From contig NZ_SHNO01000001.1 of NCBI RefSeq assembly GCF_026262645.1, forward strand, positions 3,100,001 to 3,164,000: a DNA stretch of 64,000 nucleotides, in the 5' to 3' direction. This stretch comes from Candidatus Marimicrobium litorale (GTDB taxonomy: Bacteria > Pseudomonadota > Gammaproteobacteria > Pseudomonadales > Halieaceae). The notes beneath the pieces are model-generated. The model saw only the letters and a list, made by a program, of their open reading frames with translations. It had not been told where the DNA came from and searched no databases. Below, in pieces: positions 45,978 through 55,888 of the stretch. The first letter of the stretch is position 1. Each line of letters begins with the position of its first letter. The position numbers were made by a program, and so were the translations under genes.

Positions 45978-47525
45978 TCATAGCCGCTGAGCAGCATGGC
46001 TGGCGAAACCTGCTCCGGCATGCTCATAAAGATTAAACGCAGAAAAACCATTAGCTTCCAGCTCCTTTGCTTCCTCATTAAAACGAACTACGGCTGCAAT
46101 TTTTCCGTCGTAACCCAGTTCTCTCACCATATTGGCCACCAGCATGTTTTCTTCATGATGAGTGAGCGCAATCAAAACCAGGTCAATTTCTGCTAGATTA
46201 ACCCGGTACCAGAAGTCTGGATCACTGGCGTCTGCGCTAACGACCCTGCGATGAACTCGGCTATGCTCCTGAAGCTTCTGCGCGTTGATGTCGACGCCGA
46301 GTACGGCACGACCGTGTTTTTCTGCAATAGTGTCGAATGCGCCTGTTCCAATATTGCCCATACCCAATACTATAATCCTCGCTCCTTCAGTATCAGGAGT
46401 ATCCTCTGTGACTTTCGAAGACTCAAAATTAAGCCAGAATGAGTGGTAGCGGCGATAAAGGCTGTGGGCCCGCAGGTTAAGCGATGAAGAGAATATAAAA
46501 CTCACTGCAATTGCAACAGAAATAGCGCTTCCCCACTGCATATCAATCCAGCCAGCCTTGCCTGCCAAAACGATTACCACGAGCCCAAATTCGCTATAAT
46601 TGCCCATTGCACTGGCGCAGAGTAGAGCGGTGCGGGGCGGTGTATGTAGCAGTGTCATCAGTGGGAAATAGACAACAGGCTTGATAACGACCAGTAGACC
46701 CAGGATGATCGCGACCAGCAGCATCCCCTCCGTCGGCCAACCCGCCAGACCAATACTTAGGAAAAAGCATACCAGGAATAAATCCTTGAATTGGATCAAC
46801 CGGCGGGAAAGTTCCTTGCTTTTCTGCGTACCTGCGAGCAATGCACCAAGGAACAAAGCTCCGAGGTCACCTTTAACTCCAACTAGCTCGAATAAGTGGG
46901 CTCCCCCCAAAGCCAGTGCAAAACCAAACAGCGTGAGCAGTTCTCCATGGCCTGCGCGCCCCAATAACTGCTGGATGACGCCCCGCAGAGGGAAAAGAAA
47001 TAGAAGCAAGATAGCCTCGGGCTTTGGAAGGGCTCCTTTTGAAGCAACAAGGAACAGAACGGCCGCCACGTCCTGTATTAAAAGAATGCCAATAGCGTGT
47101 GATGCGTGTTTAGAGGACATCTCTCCCTTGTCTTGCAAAACCTGAATAACAAATATCGTGCTTGAAAATGTTAGGGCGAAAGCGACGATGAGTGCACCTG
47201 TGAAATCCAGGTTAATTCCTGGAATCATAAACCCTGCTATGAGCAGAATTCCCAAGAAGAAAGACTGCATAACCACCATATGTGCGAGGCTGGTACCCCA
47301 TATTTTTGGTTTCAACAGTTCGCGCGGCTGAAGTTTAAGGCCAATCGTAAACAGCAATAGCGTAATGCCAATATTGGCAAGTGACTCCAGAAGTGTTCCC
47401 GCCTGAATATGAAATTTGTTGAGAACAAAACCGGCGGCGAGGTATCCGATCAGTGCGGGTAGGCCCACTGCTCGACTGATCAGACCGCACGCAAGTGCGA
47501 TTGCAATAATGAGTGGATCAAACAT
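45978..47525 (-). CDS. CPA2-family monovalent cation/proton antiporter (KefB/KefC-like)
   Basis: 515 residues with about 12 membrane segments between 1 and 350. The CPA2 ion site is recognisable in LLIQDVAAVLFLV, and the family pattern GLPALIGYLAAGFVL is at the N terminus. A C-terminal Rossmann/TrkA-N domain (IIVLGMGNIGTGAFDTI, about 385-505) binds nucleotide for control. It probably exchanges K+ or Na+ for H+. No ancillary KefF/KefG-type oxidoreductase is adjacent, so glutathione gating as in E. coli Kef is not proved. Confidence 0.9.
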   Translation of the reverse strand: MFDPLIIAIALACGLISRAVGLPALIGYLAAGFVLNKFHIQAGTLLESLANIGITLLLFTIGLKLQPRELLKPKIWGTSLAHMVVMQSFFLGILLIAGFMIPGINLDFTGALIVAFALTFSSTIFVIQVLQDKGEMSSKHASHAIGILLIQDVAAVLFLVASKGALPKPEAILLLFLFPLRGVIQQLLGRAGHGELLTLFGFALALGGAHLFELVGVKGDLGALFLGALLAGTQKSKELSRRLIQFKDLFLVCFFLSIGLAGWPTEGMLLVAIILGLLVVIKPVVYFPLMTLLHTPPRTALLCASAMGNYSEFGLVVIVLAGKAGWIDMQWGSAISVAIAVSFIFSSSLNLRAHSLYRRYHSFWLNFESSKVTEDTPDTEGARIIVLGMGNIGTGAFDTIAEKHGRAVLGVDINAQKLQEHSRVHRRVVSADASDPDFWYRVNLAEIDLVLIALTHHEENMLVANMVRELGYDGKIAAVVRFNEEAKELEANGFSAFNLYEHAGAGFASHAAQRL

Positions 47526-47921
47526 TCAGCTATTATAGCGGTTGCGGCTAAAGCCTCCACTAATTAAGCAGCACGGGAAACTGCAGGATAAGTGAGCTTT
47601 CCCAGCAATTATCAGCTATCCGACGGCTGGACTAAAATTACTCTCCATTGGCCTATGGTTTAACTTGAATGTTTATCAATGGACGATCGATAAGAGTCAC
47701 GTTCTCTCAAGCTATCTTTGCAATCACTTGAGGGAGCCACGCCGTACTTTACAGCTCACCCGGCAAGCCGCTTCAGTCGCGGTCCGTAAATACCGCGGCT
47801 CGCGGCAGTTTGCTACAAACGATTATGCTGGAGAGCTACCCCTGCCGCACAGCATCATTGTGTTGGTTAGAGGAATGAGTGGGCGGTGTATCGTTCTAGC
47901 TGTCACGTTGATAGCTCCGAT
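47526..47921. other. Intergenic region between antiporter and GGDEF-EAL genes
   Basis: About 400 bases between two minus-strand genes. It holds the upstream region of the antiporter. A 105-codon plus-strand frame at 47665-47982 overlaps the neighbouring gene's end and shows no recognisable motif. I see no RNA or terminator. Confidence 0.35.
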
Positions 47922-49982
47922 TCACAATTTACCGCGAACAAGAATGCTCGAGATTTCTTCAGGGGATAGTGGCTTGCTATAAAAATAGCCCTGCATTTCG
48001 TGGCAGTCATTGTCAAAAAGGAACTTTTCCTGTGCACCATTTTCGACGCCTTCGCCAACGACTTTGAGATTCAGCTGGTGAGCCAATGCGATGACAGCTG
48101 TTGCAATGGCCCTGCTACCCTTTTCGTACTCTACACATGAAATGAAAGACCGGTCTACTTTCAATGTGTCTATAGGAAATCGGTTTACATAGCTTAACGA
48201 TGAAAATCCGGTGCCAAAATCGTCCAATGAGATACTGACACCCATCGCGCAGAGTTTCTCCAGGGCAAGTAAGGTCCGGCTTTCATCCGCCATCATTGCA
48301 CCCTCGGTGATTTCGATCTCTAAATGCTTGGCCTCCAAATTATGCTTTTTCAGCGAAGCCGCAACCAATTCTGCAACGTCTACTCGTTTGAACTGCTCTG
48401 TTGAAACGTTTATCGCTATTCTCGGCGGATTGATGCGTATGCCTTGCCAGTCTCGGAACTGACGACAGGCCTCATTGATCACCCACTCACCGAGCTGGAT
48501 GATTAACCCGCTTTCCTCCGCGATCTGTATCAATGTCTCTGTTGGCACTGGCTCCCGTCCTTCGGGCATCCAACGGACAAGACCCTCCACGCCAGTAATC
48601 ACATGTGTCTTTGTATCGATTATGGGTTGATAGTGAAGTTTTAGCTCATTTGCATCCAATGCGCTGCGTAACGCGTCTGTCATGGTGTTTCGCAGTACGA
48701 TATCCGTATTCATGGATTCTTCGTGGAATTTGAAATTATGTTTGCCGGCACTTTTAGCCTTATACATCGCCAGATCAGCATTTCGGACAAGATCTTCTGC
48801 GCCCCGATTTTCCTCTGAAAGTACCGAGATGCCTATGCTGGTTCCGATCAAGACCTCAAGACCGTCCACGATAAACGGGCGGTTGAGAGAGTCTAATATG
48901 CGCTGTGCAACGACCGCCGCATCACGATGTTTTCGAATGCCCATCAGCATTATCGTGAACTCATCGCCGCCGAGTCTGGCTATGTTTCCCAGTCCTGAAA
49001 CGCTGCCGTGCGATACGCGGTCCGACAATCTAACGCAACTGTGTAGTCGCTCAGCAACTTGTTTCAAGAGCTGGTCACCTTGGTCATGCCCATGCGTATC
49101 GTTCACTTCTTTGAAACGATCGAGATCCAAAAATAACAGTGCGATGGTCCGATTTATTCGGGGAGCCTGGTCGATGGCCGCGCTTAATTGCTCTAGAAAA
49201 AGTCGGCGGTTTGGGAGACCGGTAAGCTGATCGTAGTGAGCAAGATACTGGCTGCGTTGCTCTGCCTGGAAGCGCTGCTCAATCTGCGTGCGCAGCTCTA
49301 TATTTTTCGCCGCTAATTGCGACGTCTGCAGATTCTTGTGATCCTCAAATAGAAGAACAGCAGCCAGAAGAATCATCGTCCAGGAAAACACATTGATGAA
49401 GCGTTGCAGCCAGAGCTCAGGGCCTTCTAACTGTGAAAACTCGATAGCGTCGACAAACTTAAATCCGGCAGCATCGGCCATAGCAAAAAAAACTATGGTG
49501 GTAACGCTGATGCCTGCCCACAGCCAGGCAGACCGGCGACATCCCATCAGGGCAGCCATTACTGGGAACAAAGCACACCAGTGCAGTAGTGGCCCCGTGA
49601 TGCCGCCGCTAAGCGTATAAATAACAAGCGTAACGACGAAACCGGCAACGAGAACCAGGTTAGCTGCCAGTGCCAGAGAAAAAAAGTACTTGAAGATAAG
49701 CGGAATGGTAAAAGTTGCCATTGCTGCTATGGTGAGCGAGATGAGTATTTTGGGCCTTTCTGACTCAGGTAAAATCCACGTGATATAAAAGCCAGTCACC
49801 AAAGCGAGGATTATCAGTATGAGCGTAAACGATAGAATGATTCTTGCGCGTCGTAAGTCGTCTGGGTCGCCGACTTGAATATCCGTCGGTATGCCGCGAT
49901 CGATCAGGCGGACGCCCAGCTGACGCAAAGCGGACATTTTTGCCGGGTATATCGTCTGGTTTTGTTCCAGGGTATCAGGCAA
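47922..49982 (-). CDS. Membrane-bound GGDEF-EAL cyclic-di-GMP protein
   Basis: A 686-residue protein with five to six membrane helices (about 45-215) and a short coiled coil. A GGDEF domain with intact LGGDEF signature (about 335) and no upstream RxxD inhibition site follows. The EAL domain is last: catalytic residues are seen in AINVSTEQF, LEIEITEGAM, DDFGTGFSSLSYVN and the LKVDRSF lysine. The signature motif itself reads E-G-L (TGVEGLVRW), not E-A-L. It may make or degrade cyclic di-GMP, and the net activity is uncertain. No adjacent target gene. Confidence 0.92.
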   Translation of the reverse strand: MPDTLEQNQTIYPAKMSALRQLGVRLIDRGIPTDIQVGDPDDLRRARIILSFTLILIILALVTGFYITWILPESERPKILISLTIAAMATFTIPLIFKYFFSLALAANLVLVAGFVVTLVIYTLSGGITGPLLHWCALFPVMAALMGCRRSAWLWAGISVTTIVFFAMADAAGFKFVDAIEFSQLEGPELWLQRFINVFSWTMILLAAVLLFEDHKNLQTSQLAAKNIELRTQIEQRFQAEQRSQYLAHYDQLTGLPNRRLFLEQLSAAIDQAPRINRTIALLFLDLDRFKEVNDTHGHDQGDQLLKQVAERLHSCVRLSDRVSHGSVSGLGNIARLGGDEFTIMLMGIRKHRDAAVVAQRILDSLNRPFIVDGLEVLIGTSIGISVLSEENRGAEDLVRNADLAMYKAKSAGKHNFKFHEESMNTDIVLRNTMTDALRSALDANELKLHYQPIIDTKTHVITGVEGLVRWMPEGREPVPTETLIQIAEESGLIIQLGEWVINEACRQFRDWQGIRINPPRIAINVSTEQFKRVDVAELVAASLKKHNLEAKHLEIEITEGAMMADESRTLLALEKLCAMGVSISLDDFGTGFSSLSYVNRFPIDTLKVDRSFISCVEYEKGSRAIATAVIALAHQLNLKVVGEGVENGAQEKFLFDNDCHEMQGYFYSKPLSPEEISSILVRGKL

Positions 49983-50575
49983 ATTTTCCTCTCATGTCGC
50001 GAGTGCTTGGCGTTGAAGATTGGAAGCCGTCAAGGGGTTCCCGCCTACACGTGTATTTAGCGTTCCAAGAGTAGGACAAATGCATCCTGATCGAAACGGC
50101 CATATTTCCTATTTTGACTCCGGTATGACTAAAAAACAGTAATGTCTGCCGGGGCAGTTGTCGTTGCCGGTTAGTGCCACCGGAGGTCGCTTTCTGAGTT
50201 AGCTTATGAGCGCTATGACGCGGTATTTCCGCACGGTTTCACGACGCTGTCGCAATAGCCTGGACCGCCCAGGGGTTATATTGAGCGAATATACGAGTGT
50301 TTCTGATGACTAACCAGATTTGACGCGCAGGAGGACCAGGGTATTCTCGTATTCTGTATGCCTGACTGGTTACAGGAGCTTTCAGTGATGAGCTGCCTGT
50401 GAAAGTCTCTATTTTCTGGCTTTGTTGGATCAACGATTTGATCACAGCCTGTATTTTGGGGAGATTACCTACGATGTGATGCGGTTCACACTCCCTGTGT
50501 TTCAGGCATGGATTGACTGAAAGGGTTAGCAGCAGACATAGGGATAATTGGGTTCAGGCCGTCTTCAAGCGGCAT
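49983..50575. other. Long intergenic region with possible gene remnant
   Basis: About 590 bases with no intact gene. The only structure I found is the open stretch at 50401-50520 described separately and short frames such as one starting ATG at 50358. No tRNA, strong terminator or repeat. Confidence 0.4.
50401..50520 (+). pseudogene. Possible decayed coding fragment
   Basis: Reading from 50401 gives 39 codons (starting ESLYFLALLDQRF, ending LPVFQAWID) and a stop, with codon use that looks coding. In the same frame two stops lie just upstream (TGA TGA near 50386-50391). Short open pieces in the other two frames lead into it (MPDWLQELS and GAFSDELPVK). This would fit a small gene broken by frameshifts, but chance is quite possible. 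I do not recognise the family. Confidence 0.25.
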
Positions 50576-51610
50576 TTACTTTGACTGGCGCAGTCTACCG
50601 CGATATTTTTTGCGGGCCAATTCCTGCATGTCTTCTACAGTATCGCTCTCGTCCATGATTTCTCGCCCCAGAAGCGTCTCCACAGCGTCTTCCAGTGTCA
50701 CGATGCCCGCGGTCTGACCGTATTCGTCTTCTACCAAAAACATGTGCTCTCGGCGTTTGATAAAGAGATCTAGAAGTCTTAATACGGGGAGCTCCTCGGA
50801 TACTCTGTGAATTGGCACTATGTGCTCCTCTAGAGGTGTGTCTTTGCCGCCGGCGCGTTCAACTTCGTGTAGCTCTGGGCGTAAAGCCAAACCTAGGATA
50901 GAGTCGAGGTTAGTCCGGTATACCGGAAGTCGAGTGAAGGAAACATTGCTAAGTTCCGCCAGTACCTCACCTACCGAGAGTGAAACGTTAACAGCGCAGA
51001 CTACGGTGCGTGGAGTGAGGATCTCACCGGTACGGTATTGCCTCATTTGCAGCAGATTTTCCAGCAGCGCACCTTCTTGTGGACCAAGGGCGCCGTGTCG
51101 AGCACCGAGTTTGGCCAGTGCCGAAAGCTCTTCTCGACTTACGAATCCCGAGTCGCCGTCTCGCGAGAACAGGCTGGTCAAGCGCGCTGATATCCATACC
51201 AGCGGGAAAAGCAGCCTGACCAGCCACTTTATAACCGGCGCTGCCGGAAGAGCGAGTTCTTTCCAAAATTTCGCGCCCAGTGTTTTTGGAATAATCTCTG
51301 AAAAATACAGAATCGCCAGCGTCAATAAAAAAGCAATGAGAGTTTCCCAGCGTGCGCCAAAGACATAGGTTGCCTGGGCGCCTACTCCTGCTGCACCCAT
51401 GGTATGAGCAAACGTGTTGAGGATCAGTATGCTCGACAGTGATTCGTCGAGATTATCTTTGACGTCCTTGAGTGCCGCCGCGCGTCGCGGACGATGCTCG
51501 GTTTGGCTCTCGACAAATCCGTGGGTAACAGACAGGAGAACCGCTTCCAGAACTGAGCAGAGAAAAGACACGCCGATTGCAATAAAAAGATATATGACGA
51601 GAAGCGTCAT
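50576..51610 (-). CDS. CNNM-type membrane protein with CBS pair (hemolysin C/CorC family)
   Basis: 344 residues. A DUF21/CNNM transmembrane domain at about 1-165 (FLCSVLEAVLLSVT, SILILNTFAHTMGAAG, LYFSEIIPKTLGAKFW) is followed by two CBS domains at about 195-325 (TGEILTPRTVVCAV, FLVEDEYGQTAGIVTLEDAVETLLG). The CorC/HlyC C-terminal domain is missing, so it is a short version. Family members are implicated in Mg2+ or Co2+ export or homeostasis. No neighbour gives a hint. Confidence 0.92.
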   Translation of the reverse strand: MTLLVIYLFIAIGVSFLCSVLEAVLLSVTHGFVESQTEHRPRRAAALKDVKDNLDESLSSILILNTFAHTMGAAGVGAQATYVFGARWETLIAFLLTLAILYFSEIIPKTLGAKFWKELALPAAPVIKWLVRLLFPLVWISARLTSLFSRDGDSGFVSREELSALAKLGARHGALGPQEGALLENLLQMRQYRTGEILTPRTVVCAVNVSLSVGEVLAELSNVSFTRLPVYRTNLDSILGLALRPELHEVERAGGKDTPLEEHIVPIHRVSEELPVLRLLDLFIKRREHMFLVEDEYGQTAGIVTLEDAVETLLGREIMDESDTVEDMQELARKKYRGRLRQSK

Positions 51611-51801
51611 AGTGATTTAGGCTCCATGAGTTAATCAATGGAATAGTATAAGGGCACAACCACTCTAAAACAGACAACTTTTTGAATCCCTAATGGCTTT
51701 GTAGCGGTAGAGGTCACTCAGCCGTTACAATGCCCAGCGAGGGCCATGGCGCTGTATTTCAGGGCATTTCCCCTACTCATTATGGCCCGCGGAGAAATCT
51801 T

Positions 51802-52671
51802 ATGCTTTCAGACAATAGTGTCATTCCTGTTGGGGTGCGCTTCATGATGTTGTCTGCGCTGGGTTTTTCTCTGATGTCTGCCTGCGTGAAGCTTGCGTCG
51901 GCTCGCGGTATACCATTGATGGAAATCGTCGCGGCAAGGGCGCTGGTATCGCTGGCTATCAGTTATGCGGACGTCCACCGCAAAGGTCTCTCGCCATGGG
52001 GGCACAACCGGGTTCTGCTGTTTGCCAGGGGTGCTGTTGGAACCTTTGCGCTGGTCTGCTTTTACTATGCTGTGACCACGCTACCGCTTGCTGAATCCAC
52101 TCTGATCCAGTACACACATCCGGTTTTTACCGCGCTTTTGGCATTAATATTTCTTGGTGAGCGGGTTAACGGTGCCACGCTTGTCTGTATTGGCTTGAGT
52201 ATCCTCGGACTACTCCTGATAGTTCAGCCAGGGATGCTCAATGGAGGCTCGGCTCAGCTGCCCAGCTTTAGTGTTTTTGCAGCGCTGCTAGGCGCTCTGG
52301 GCAGTTCTGTGGCGTACGTATTGGTTCGTCGACTGAGTCGCGAAGAGGATACGTCCGTCATAATCATGTACTTCCCTCTGGTCGCGCTGCCTGTCTCTTT
52401 GCTGCTACCCGGTGACAGTTTCATTATGTTAGACGGGCAAGCGCTGCTGTTGCTGCTAATGGTGGGCGTTTTTACGCAGGTGGGGCAGTGGGGTATGACT
52501 CATGCTATGCGCACTGAACTGGCAGCAAAGGCATCGGCGTATTCATATGTCCAGGTGATTTTTGCGGCCATTCTTGGATGGCTGGTCTTTGGTGATCTGC
52601 CAAACACGGCCACCTGGTTGGGCGGAACCCTGATAATCGGGGGCGCACTGTTCAATATGCTGCGCCGCTGA
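51802..52671 (+). CDS. EamA-family (DMT) transporter
   Basis: 289 residues from the ATG at 51802, with GGAGA as the ribosome-binding site 8 bases upstream. An earlier in-frame start at 51730 adds a soluble leader. It has ten hydrophobic segments in two EamA repeats, with AVTTLPLAESTLIQYTHPVFTALLALIFLGERV typical of the first repeat and YVQVIFAAILGWLVFGDLP of the second. It resembles RhaT/YdcZ-type exporters or importers of metabolites. Substrate unknown. It stands alone. Confidence 0.9.
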   Translation: MLSDNSVIPVGVRFMMLSALGFSLMSACVKLASARGIPLMEIVAARALVSLAISYADVHRKGLSPWGHNRVLLFARGAVGTFALVCFYYAVTTLPLAESTLIQYTHPVFTALLALIFLGERVNGATLVCIGLSILGLLLIVQPGMLNGGSAQLPSFSVFAALLGALGSSVAYVLVRRLSREEDTSVIIMYFPLVALPVSLLLPGDSFIMLDGQALLLLLMVGVFTQVGQWGMTHAMRTELAAKASAYSYVQVIFAAILGWLVFGDLPNTATWLGGTLIIGGALFNMLRR

Positions 52672-52989
52672 CGTTAGTCTTTGCGATCGTTTTTTTCCGG
52701 GCAGGTTCATCCGTAAGTGCGCGCGTCACAAGAGTAAAAGGCTTGCATTGGGTAGGCATTTGAAAACGGGCTAAAAGGGGGGTGGCATTTGGACATATCT
52801 GTTGAATGCTATGCGATTTGCACTTGCGCGGGCAGTGGGAGTTCTCGTTTGATCAAAATGGTCTGCAGCCGCAGTGTGGCCCACGCCGTGACGGCGCTGC
52901 CAAGATGCACTGCCAGACTGATGCCGCAGAAATCGATCGCAGGCTGCAAGGGGGAGGGCTTGGAGAGAATCCAGGCCCCTAATGATTGA
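52672..52989. other. Convergent intergenic region, EamA gene and coiled-coil gene
   Basis: About 318 bases. A T7 run lies at 52689-52695 near GCGATCG, but I cannot draw a good stem. Two short frames (52789-52989 plus, 52809-53042 minus) show no motif. I see nothing else. Confidence 0.35.
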
Positions 52990-53538
52990 TCAGGCCGCCT
53001 CGGCTTCTTTCTCTTCTCCGTCGTCTGGTTCCAGTTCCGCAAGTTTGCTTTCCAGTTCCTTCACTTTTTGCTGGAGCTCGAGATTTTCCGACTTATTCTT
53101 GTTCAGGTTTTTCTGCAGTATCTCGTTCGCACTGGTTTTTTCGGCCAATTTCTTTTTGCTGGCGTCGAGGTTCTTCTTCATCTTGGCCGGATCAAACTGC
53201 TTGAGAACTTTAAGCTCTTCCCGCTCTTTGGCAAGGTCGCTTTGCAGTGACTTGATGCGCTGCTTTTGTTTAGCAACGTCGTCTTTCATATTTTCACTGC
53301 GATTGAACAGTTCTCGATTTTGCTGCTCGAACTTTTCACTGGAAGCGCTTTTTTTAGACAACTCACTAATCGTTTGCAGCTGCTTGTCAATCGTCGCTTG
53401 CATGTGCGCACGCGCATCGGCGAGCTCTTTTTGACATTTTTCCAACGCGGTCTCGCTCGCGTCCAGCTTCTCTTGGTACTCCGATCGCAGAGTTTCTTCA
53501 AGCTCGATGATTTTTTCCAGTTTATTTGCTGTCAGCAT
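52990..53538 (-). CDS. Coiled-coil protein of unknown function
   Basis: A 182-residue protein, almost entirely helical and coiled-coil. Charged heptads run from about 3 to 165 (LEKIIELEETLRSEYQEKL, QKQRIKSLQSDLAKEREEL, ELQQKVKELESKLAELE). The acidic tail is EPDDGEEKEAEAA. There is no signal peptide or membrane segment. The ATG at 53538 has GGGAAG upstream. Candidate roles are a scaffold or nucleoid/cell-division associated protein, but nothing in the sequence decides. Confidence 0.78.
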   Translation of the reverse strand: MLTANKLEKIIELEETLRSEYQEKLDASETALEKCQKELADARAHMQATIDKQLQTISELSKKSASSEKFEQQNRELFNRSENMKDDVAKQKQRIKSLQSDLAKEREELKVLKQFDPAKMKKNLDASKKKLAEKTSANEILQKNLNKNKSENLELQQKVKELESKLAELEPDDGEEKEAEAA

Positions 53539-54029
53539 AAATTCTTCCCATTGCGTTACGTATCCTTTCAGTTTGTCTATCGATCGGCGACGCCCCTTTT
53601 GGAGCGGAACCGATATTTGCGTTTTGTGACATTATTTCTAATATCCACATGTCCATTTTGGCGCGGGGAAACAAGAACCGCTGGCACTCACTGCGTCTGT
53701 GGCGACGCAAGCAATACTAAAGCTATACGCAGCTCTGGCAGGTTCGGCTTATAAAACCTGCGGGCTGCCGCACCGTTGCCGCGCTTGCTACCGACGCGCC
53801 CAAATCTGCCTCGCACCATTCGATGTCGCCCGTGCTGTCCACACCCCGGTGTGCCACGAGGTCCGGAATGAGCTTCCTGTTGATATAAAAGTGTTTTAAA
53901 TCAATTAGATGCAGCAGGACAGGGCGTTTTTCTAATGCTGTCAGACGCTGGGTCAAAACAGCTGGGTCGTGATTGTACGTAAGTTGAGCAAAAAGTTCGA
54001 GTGCTTATGTCAGAGGTTGGCATTGAGCC
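53539..54029. other. Intergenic region with weak 77-codon frame
   Basis: About 490 bases. A minus-strand frame of 77 codons at 53723-53956 (beginning MTQRLTALEKRP) has unremarkable composition, no ribosome-binding site that I trust and no family match. I leave it uncalled. No RNA seen. Confidence 0.35.
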
Positions 54030-55547
54030 CTATAGGGAGGGGATAAGCGCTTCCATGACGCGTTCTGCGTTCGCCGCAACCGTCAGAGCGGGGTTAACGG
54101 TGGCGGCGCTTCCCGGTAACAGACTCCCATCGATAACAAACAGGTTGCGGTACCCGTAAAGTTGGCCAATTTCATCGCACGCGTCTCCCATCACGGCGCC
54201 ACCAAGCGGATGCCAGATCTGACCCTCAATGAACGGTGCTTCAGTGCCGCCATTTTGTGCCACCAGGTGGTTGAAGCTTGTTTGCCGCGCCATCGCCGAC
54301 GGCGTGGCAGTATCCGTGCTCCAATTAATCTGCACGGTATCATCGATGGCATCGTAGCTCAGTCGGCCGGTTTCGTCCGGCACTGACATAGCAAGTTGCA
54401 ACTGCAATGTTCCAAAAGCCAGGGGCGAATGCATGAAGGTTACAGGGTGGTTAGGGTTGGATCGGTCCTCGGCTGCGATACAGGCGGGGCCACCCTGCGG
54501 CGTCGCACTGACCTTCGGGTGCAACTGGGCCAGCAACTGGTCCCCATTTGTTCCCCATTGTTGACCGATCTGTTGGTTCGCCCCATTGAGTTCACCGCTC
54601 TGCTGGCTCTTAAGGAGTAATTTGGTAGTGTTCATGGATCCGGCTGCCATGAAAAGATAATCGGCCTCTAACGCGTAGCGTTCCAGTAACTCACCATCTG
54701 CAGTGATACTTCGACAAGTCACCGTATAGCCACGCGGTGATTTCTCAGAAATCATTTCCACCTCGGTAAGGCTGCGGACTTCCGCCAGCCCTGAAGAGAC
54801 AGCCAGTTTCAGATAGTTCTTGTCTGTGGATTGTTTGGCTCCACTGTTACAGCCAAATGGGTACTCACCGACACTGGCAGCTGCGGGAATTTCGCCGGCT
54901 ATCTCGCGACGGATAATATCCCAGTCGAAAGAGGCCGCGGGTTTCAGTGCGGTGTAGCCGGCCGCCTCGACATCTCGGATGAAGATGCGCTGCGCGCTGT
55001 AGTTGGGTGAGGCGAGTATGTCATCGGGTATGGGTGATGCGCCAATCTGAGCAATTACCCGCGGGTAGTAGATGCTATCCATTGCATCGTAACTCAGATA
55101 AGGGAAGACTGATTCGAACGCGTCCTTTGGCGGTTGGATAAGGACGCCACCGTAAACCAGCGAGCCGCCGCCAACGCAGGCGCCGCATACCGCAGAGACA
55201 TTCGATCCTGAAATGGTTTCGAGCAGTCCGGCGTAAGTTGTGCCTTGGGAACCACTGCCGGCGGCAGGAATAGTCCAGCTGGCTCGTTTGTCGAGGGCGG
55301 CTGTTGTAGGAAACGTATCAGAGCCCTCGACTGTCCATTGTCGCCCCCGCTCCAGCACTATTGATCGAATACCTGCCTCCGCCAGACGCAGCGCTGCGAC
55401 CGATCCGGCAAAACCCGAGCCGATGATGATTGCGCGACGACTGTCGGGCGCAGAGTGATCGCTGCTATCACTACACCCAATGGGAAGAACGGAAGCCGCT
55501 GCCATCGCAGAGGACCGCTGGATAAAGCCGCGTCGGGACAGGCGCAT
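54030..55547 (-). CDS. Tat-exported GMC-type oxidoreductase (cholesterol-oxidase-like)
   Basis: A 505-residue protein. The twin-arginine motif SRRGFIQ at 4-10 is followed by a hydrophobic region and a Cys at residue 24 (PIGCSD), so it may be a lipoprotein. The FAD motif IIIGSGFAGSVAAL lies near 40. VCGACVGGGSLVYGGVL and FGCNSGAKQSTDKNYL are typical of GMC/cholesterol oxidase proteins. The C-terminal HPLGGAVMG, DGSLLPGSAATVNPALTVAANAERV carries the active His and Asn. It oxidises an alcohol, probably a sterol-like or bulky one, outside the cytoplasm. It is divergent from the MFS transporter. Confidence 0.88.
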   Translation of the reverse strand: MRLSRRGFIQRSSAMAAASVLPIGCSDSSDHSAPDSRRAIIIGSGFAGSVAALRLAEAGIRSIVLERGRQWTVEGSDTFPTTAALDKRASWTIPAAGSGSQGTTYAGLLETISGSNVSAVCGACVGGGSLVYGGVLIQPPKDAFESVFPYLSYDAMDSIYYPRVIAQIGASPIPDDILASPNYSAQRIFIRDVEAAGYTALKPAASFDWDIIRREIAGEIPAAASVGEYPFGCNSGAKQSTDKNYLKLAVSSGLAEVRSLTEVEMISEKSPRGYTVTCRSITADGELLERYALEADYLFMAAGSMNTTKLLLKSQQSGELNGANQQIGQQWGTNGDQLLAQLHPKVSATPQGGPACIAAEDRSNPNHPVTFMHSPLAFGTLQLQLAMSVPDETGRLSYDAIDDTVQINWSTDTATPSAMARQTSFNHLVAQNGGTEAPFIEGQIWHPLGGAVMGDACDEIGQLYGYRNLFVIDGSLLPGSAATVNPALTVAANAERVMEALIPSL

Positions 55548-55888
55548 GTGTGTATTCCGTTCGTATTACGATAATGCCATGATAGTAGTACCTGGGCTGA
55601 TCAGTGAGCCCGTTCATGCGTTATCACCCGCTGGGATAAATTGCTGTACCTGTATTTCGCTGTGCTGGCCACTCTTTTGAGGACGCTCGTCAATGATAAA
55701 TCGCACAGAGAGGCTCTGTCTGATAGGGTCTGCTCTGCCTGAGATTGCATGGCGTTTGCCTGTCCGGGATCTGCCAGACAAAGGAGGCGCATCGGTAAAG
55801 CGATGACGTGGATTATTCGCGAAAATTTGAACTCGAGGGGTCACGTAACATGGCGATAAATACACCTCGAAAAGAGAGCCTATAGAAA
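55548..55888. other. Divergent promoter region, GMC oxidoreductase and MFS genes
   Basis: About 340 bases. It must hold both promoters. I cannot name convincing -35/-10 pairs. A minus-strand frame at 55614-55922 (102 codons) has no recognised motif. Confidence 0.35.

Noticed and set aside
47665-47982. 105-codon plus-strand frame
   Set aside because: Overlaps the 3' end of the GGDEF-EAL gene, has no motif and no clear ribosome-binding site.
52982-53434. Plus-strand frame opposite the coiled-coil gene
   Set aside because: Ser/Phe/Leu-rich translation arises from the antisense of Lys/Glu/Gln codons.
53723-53956. 77-codon minus-strand frame
   Set aside because: No ribosome-binding site, motif or neighbour support.
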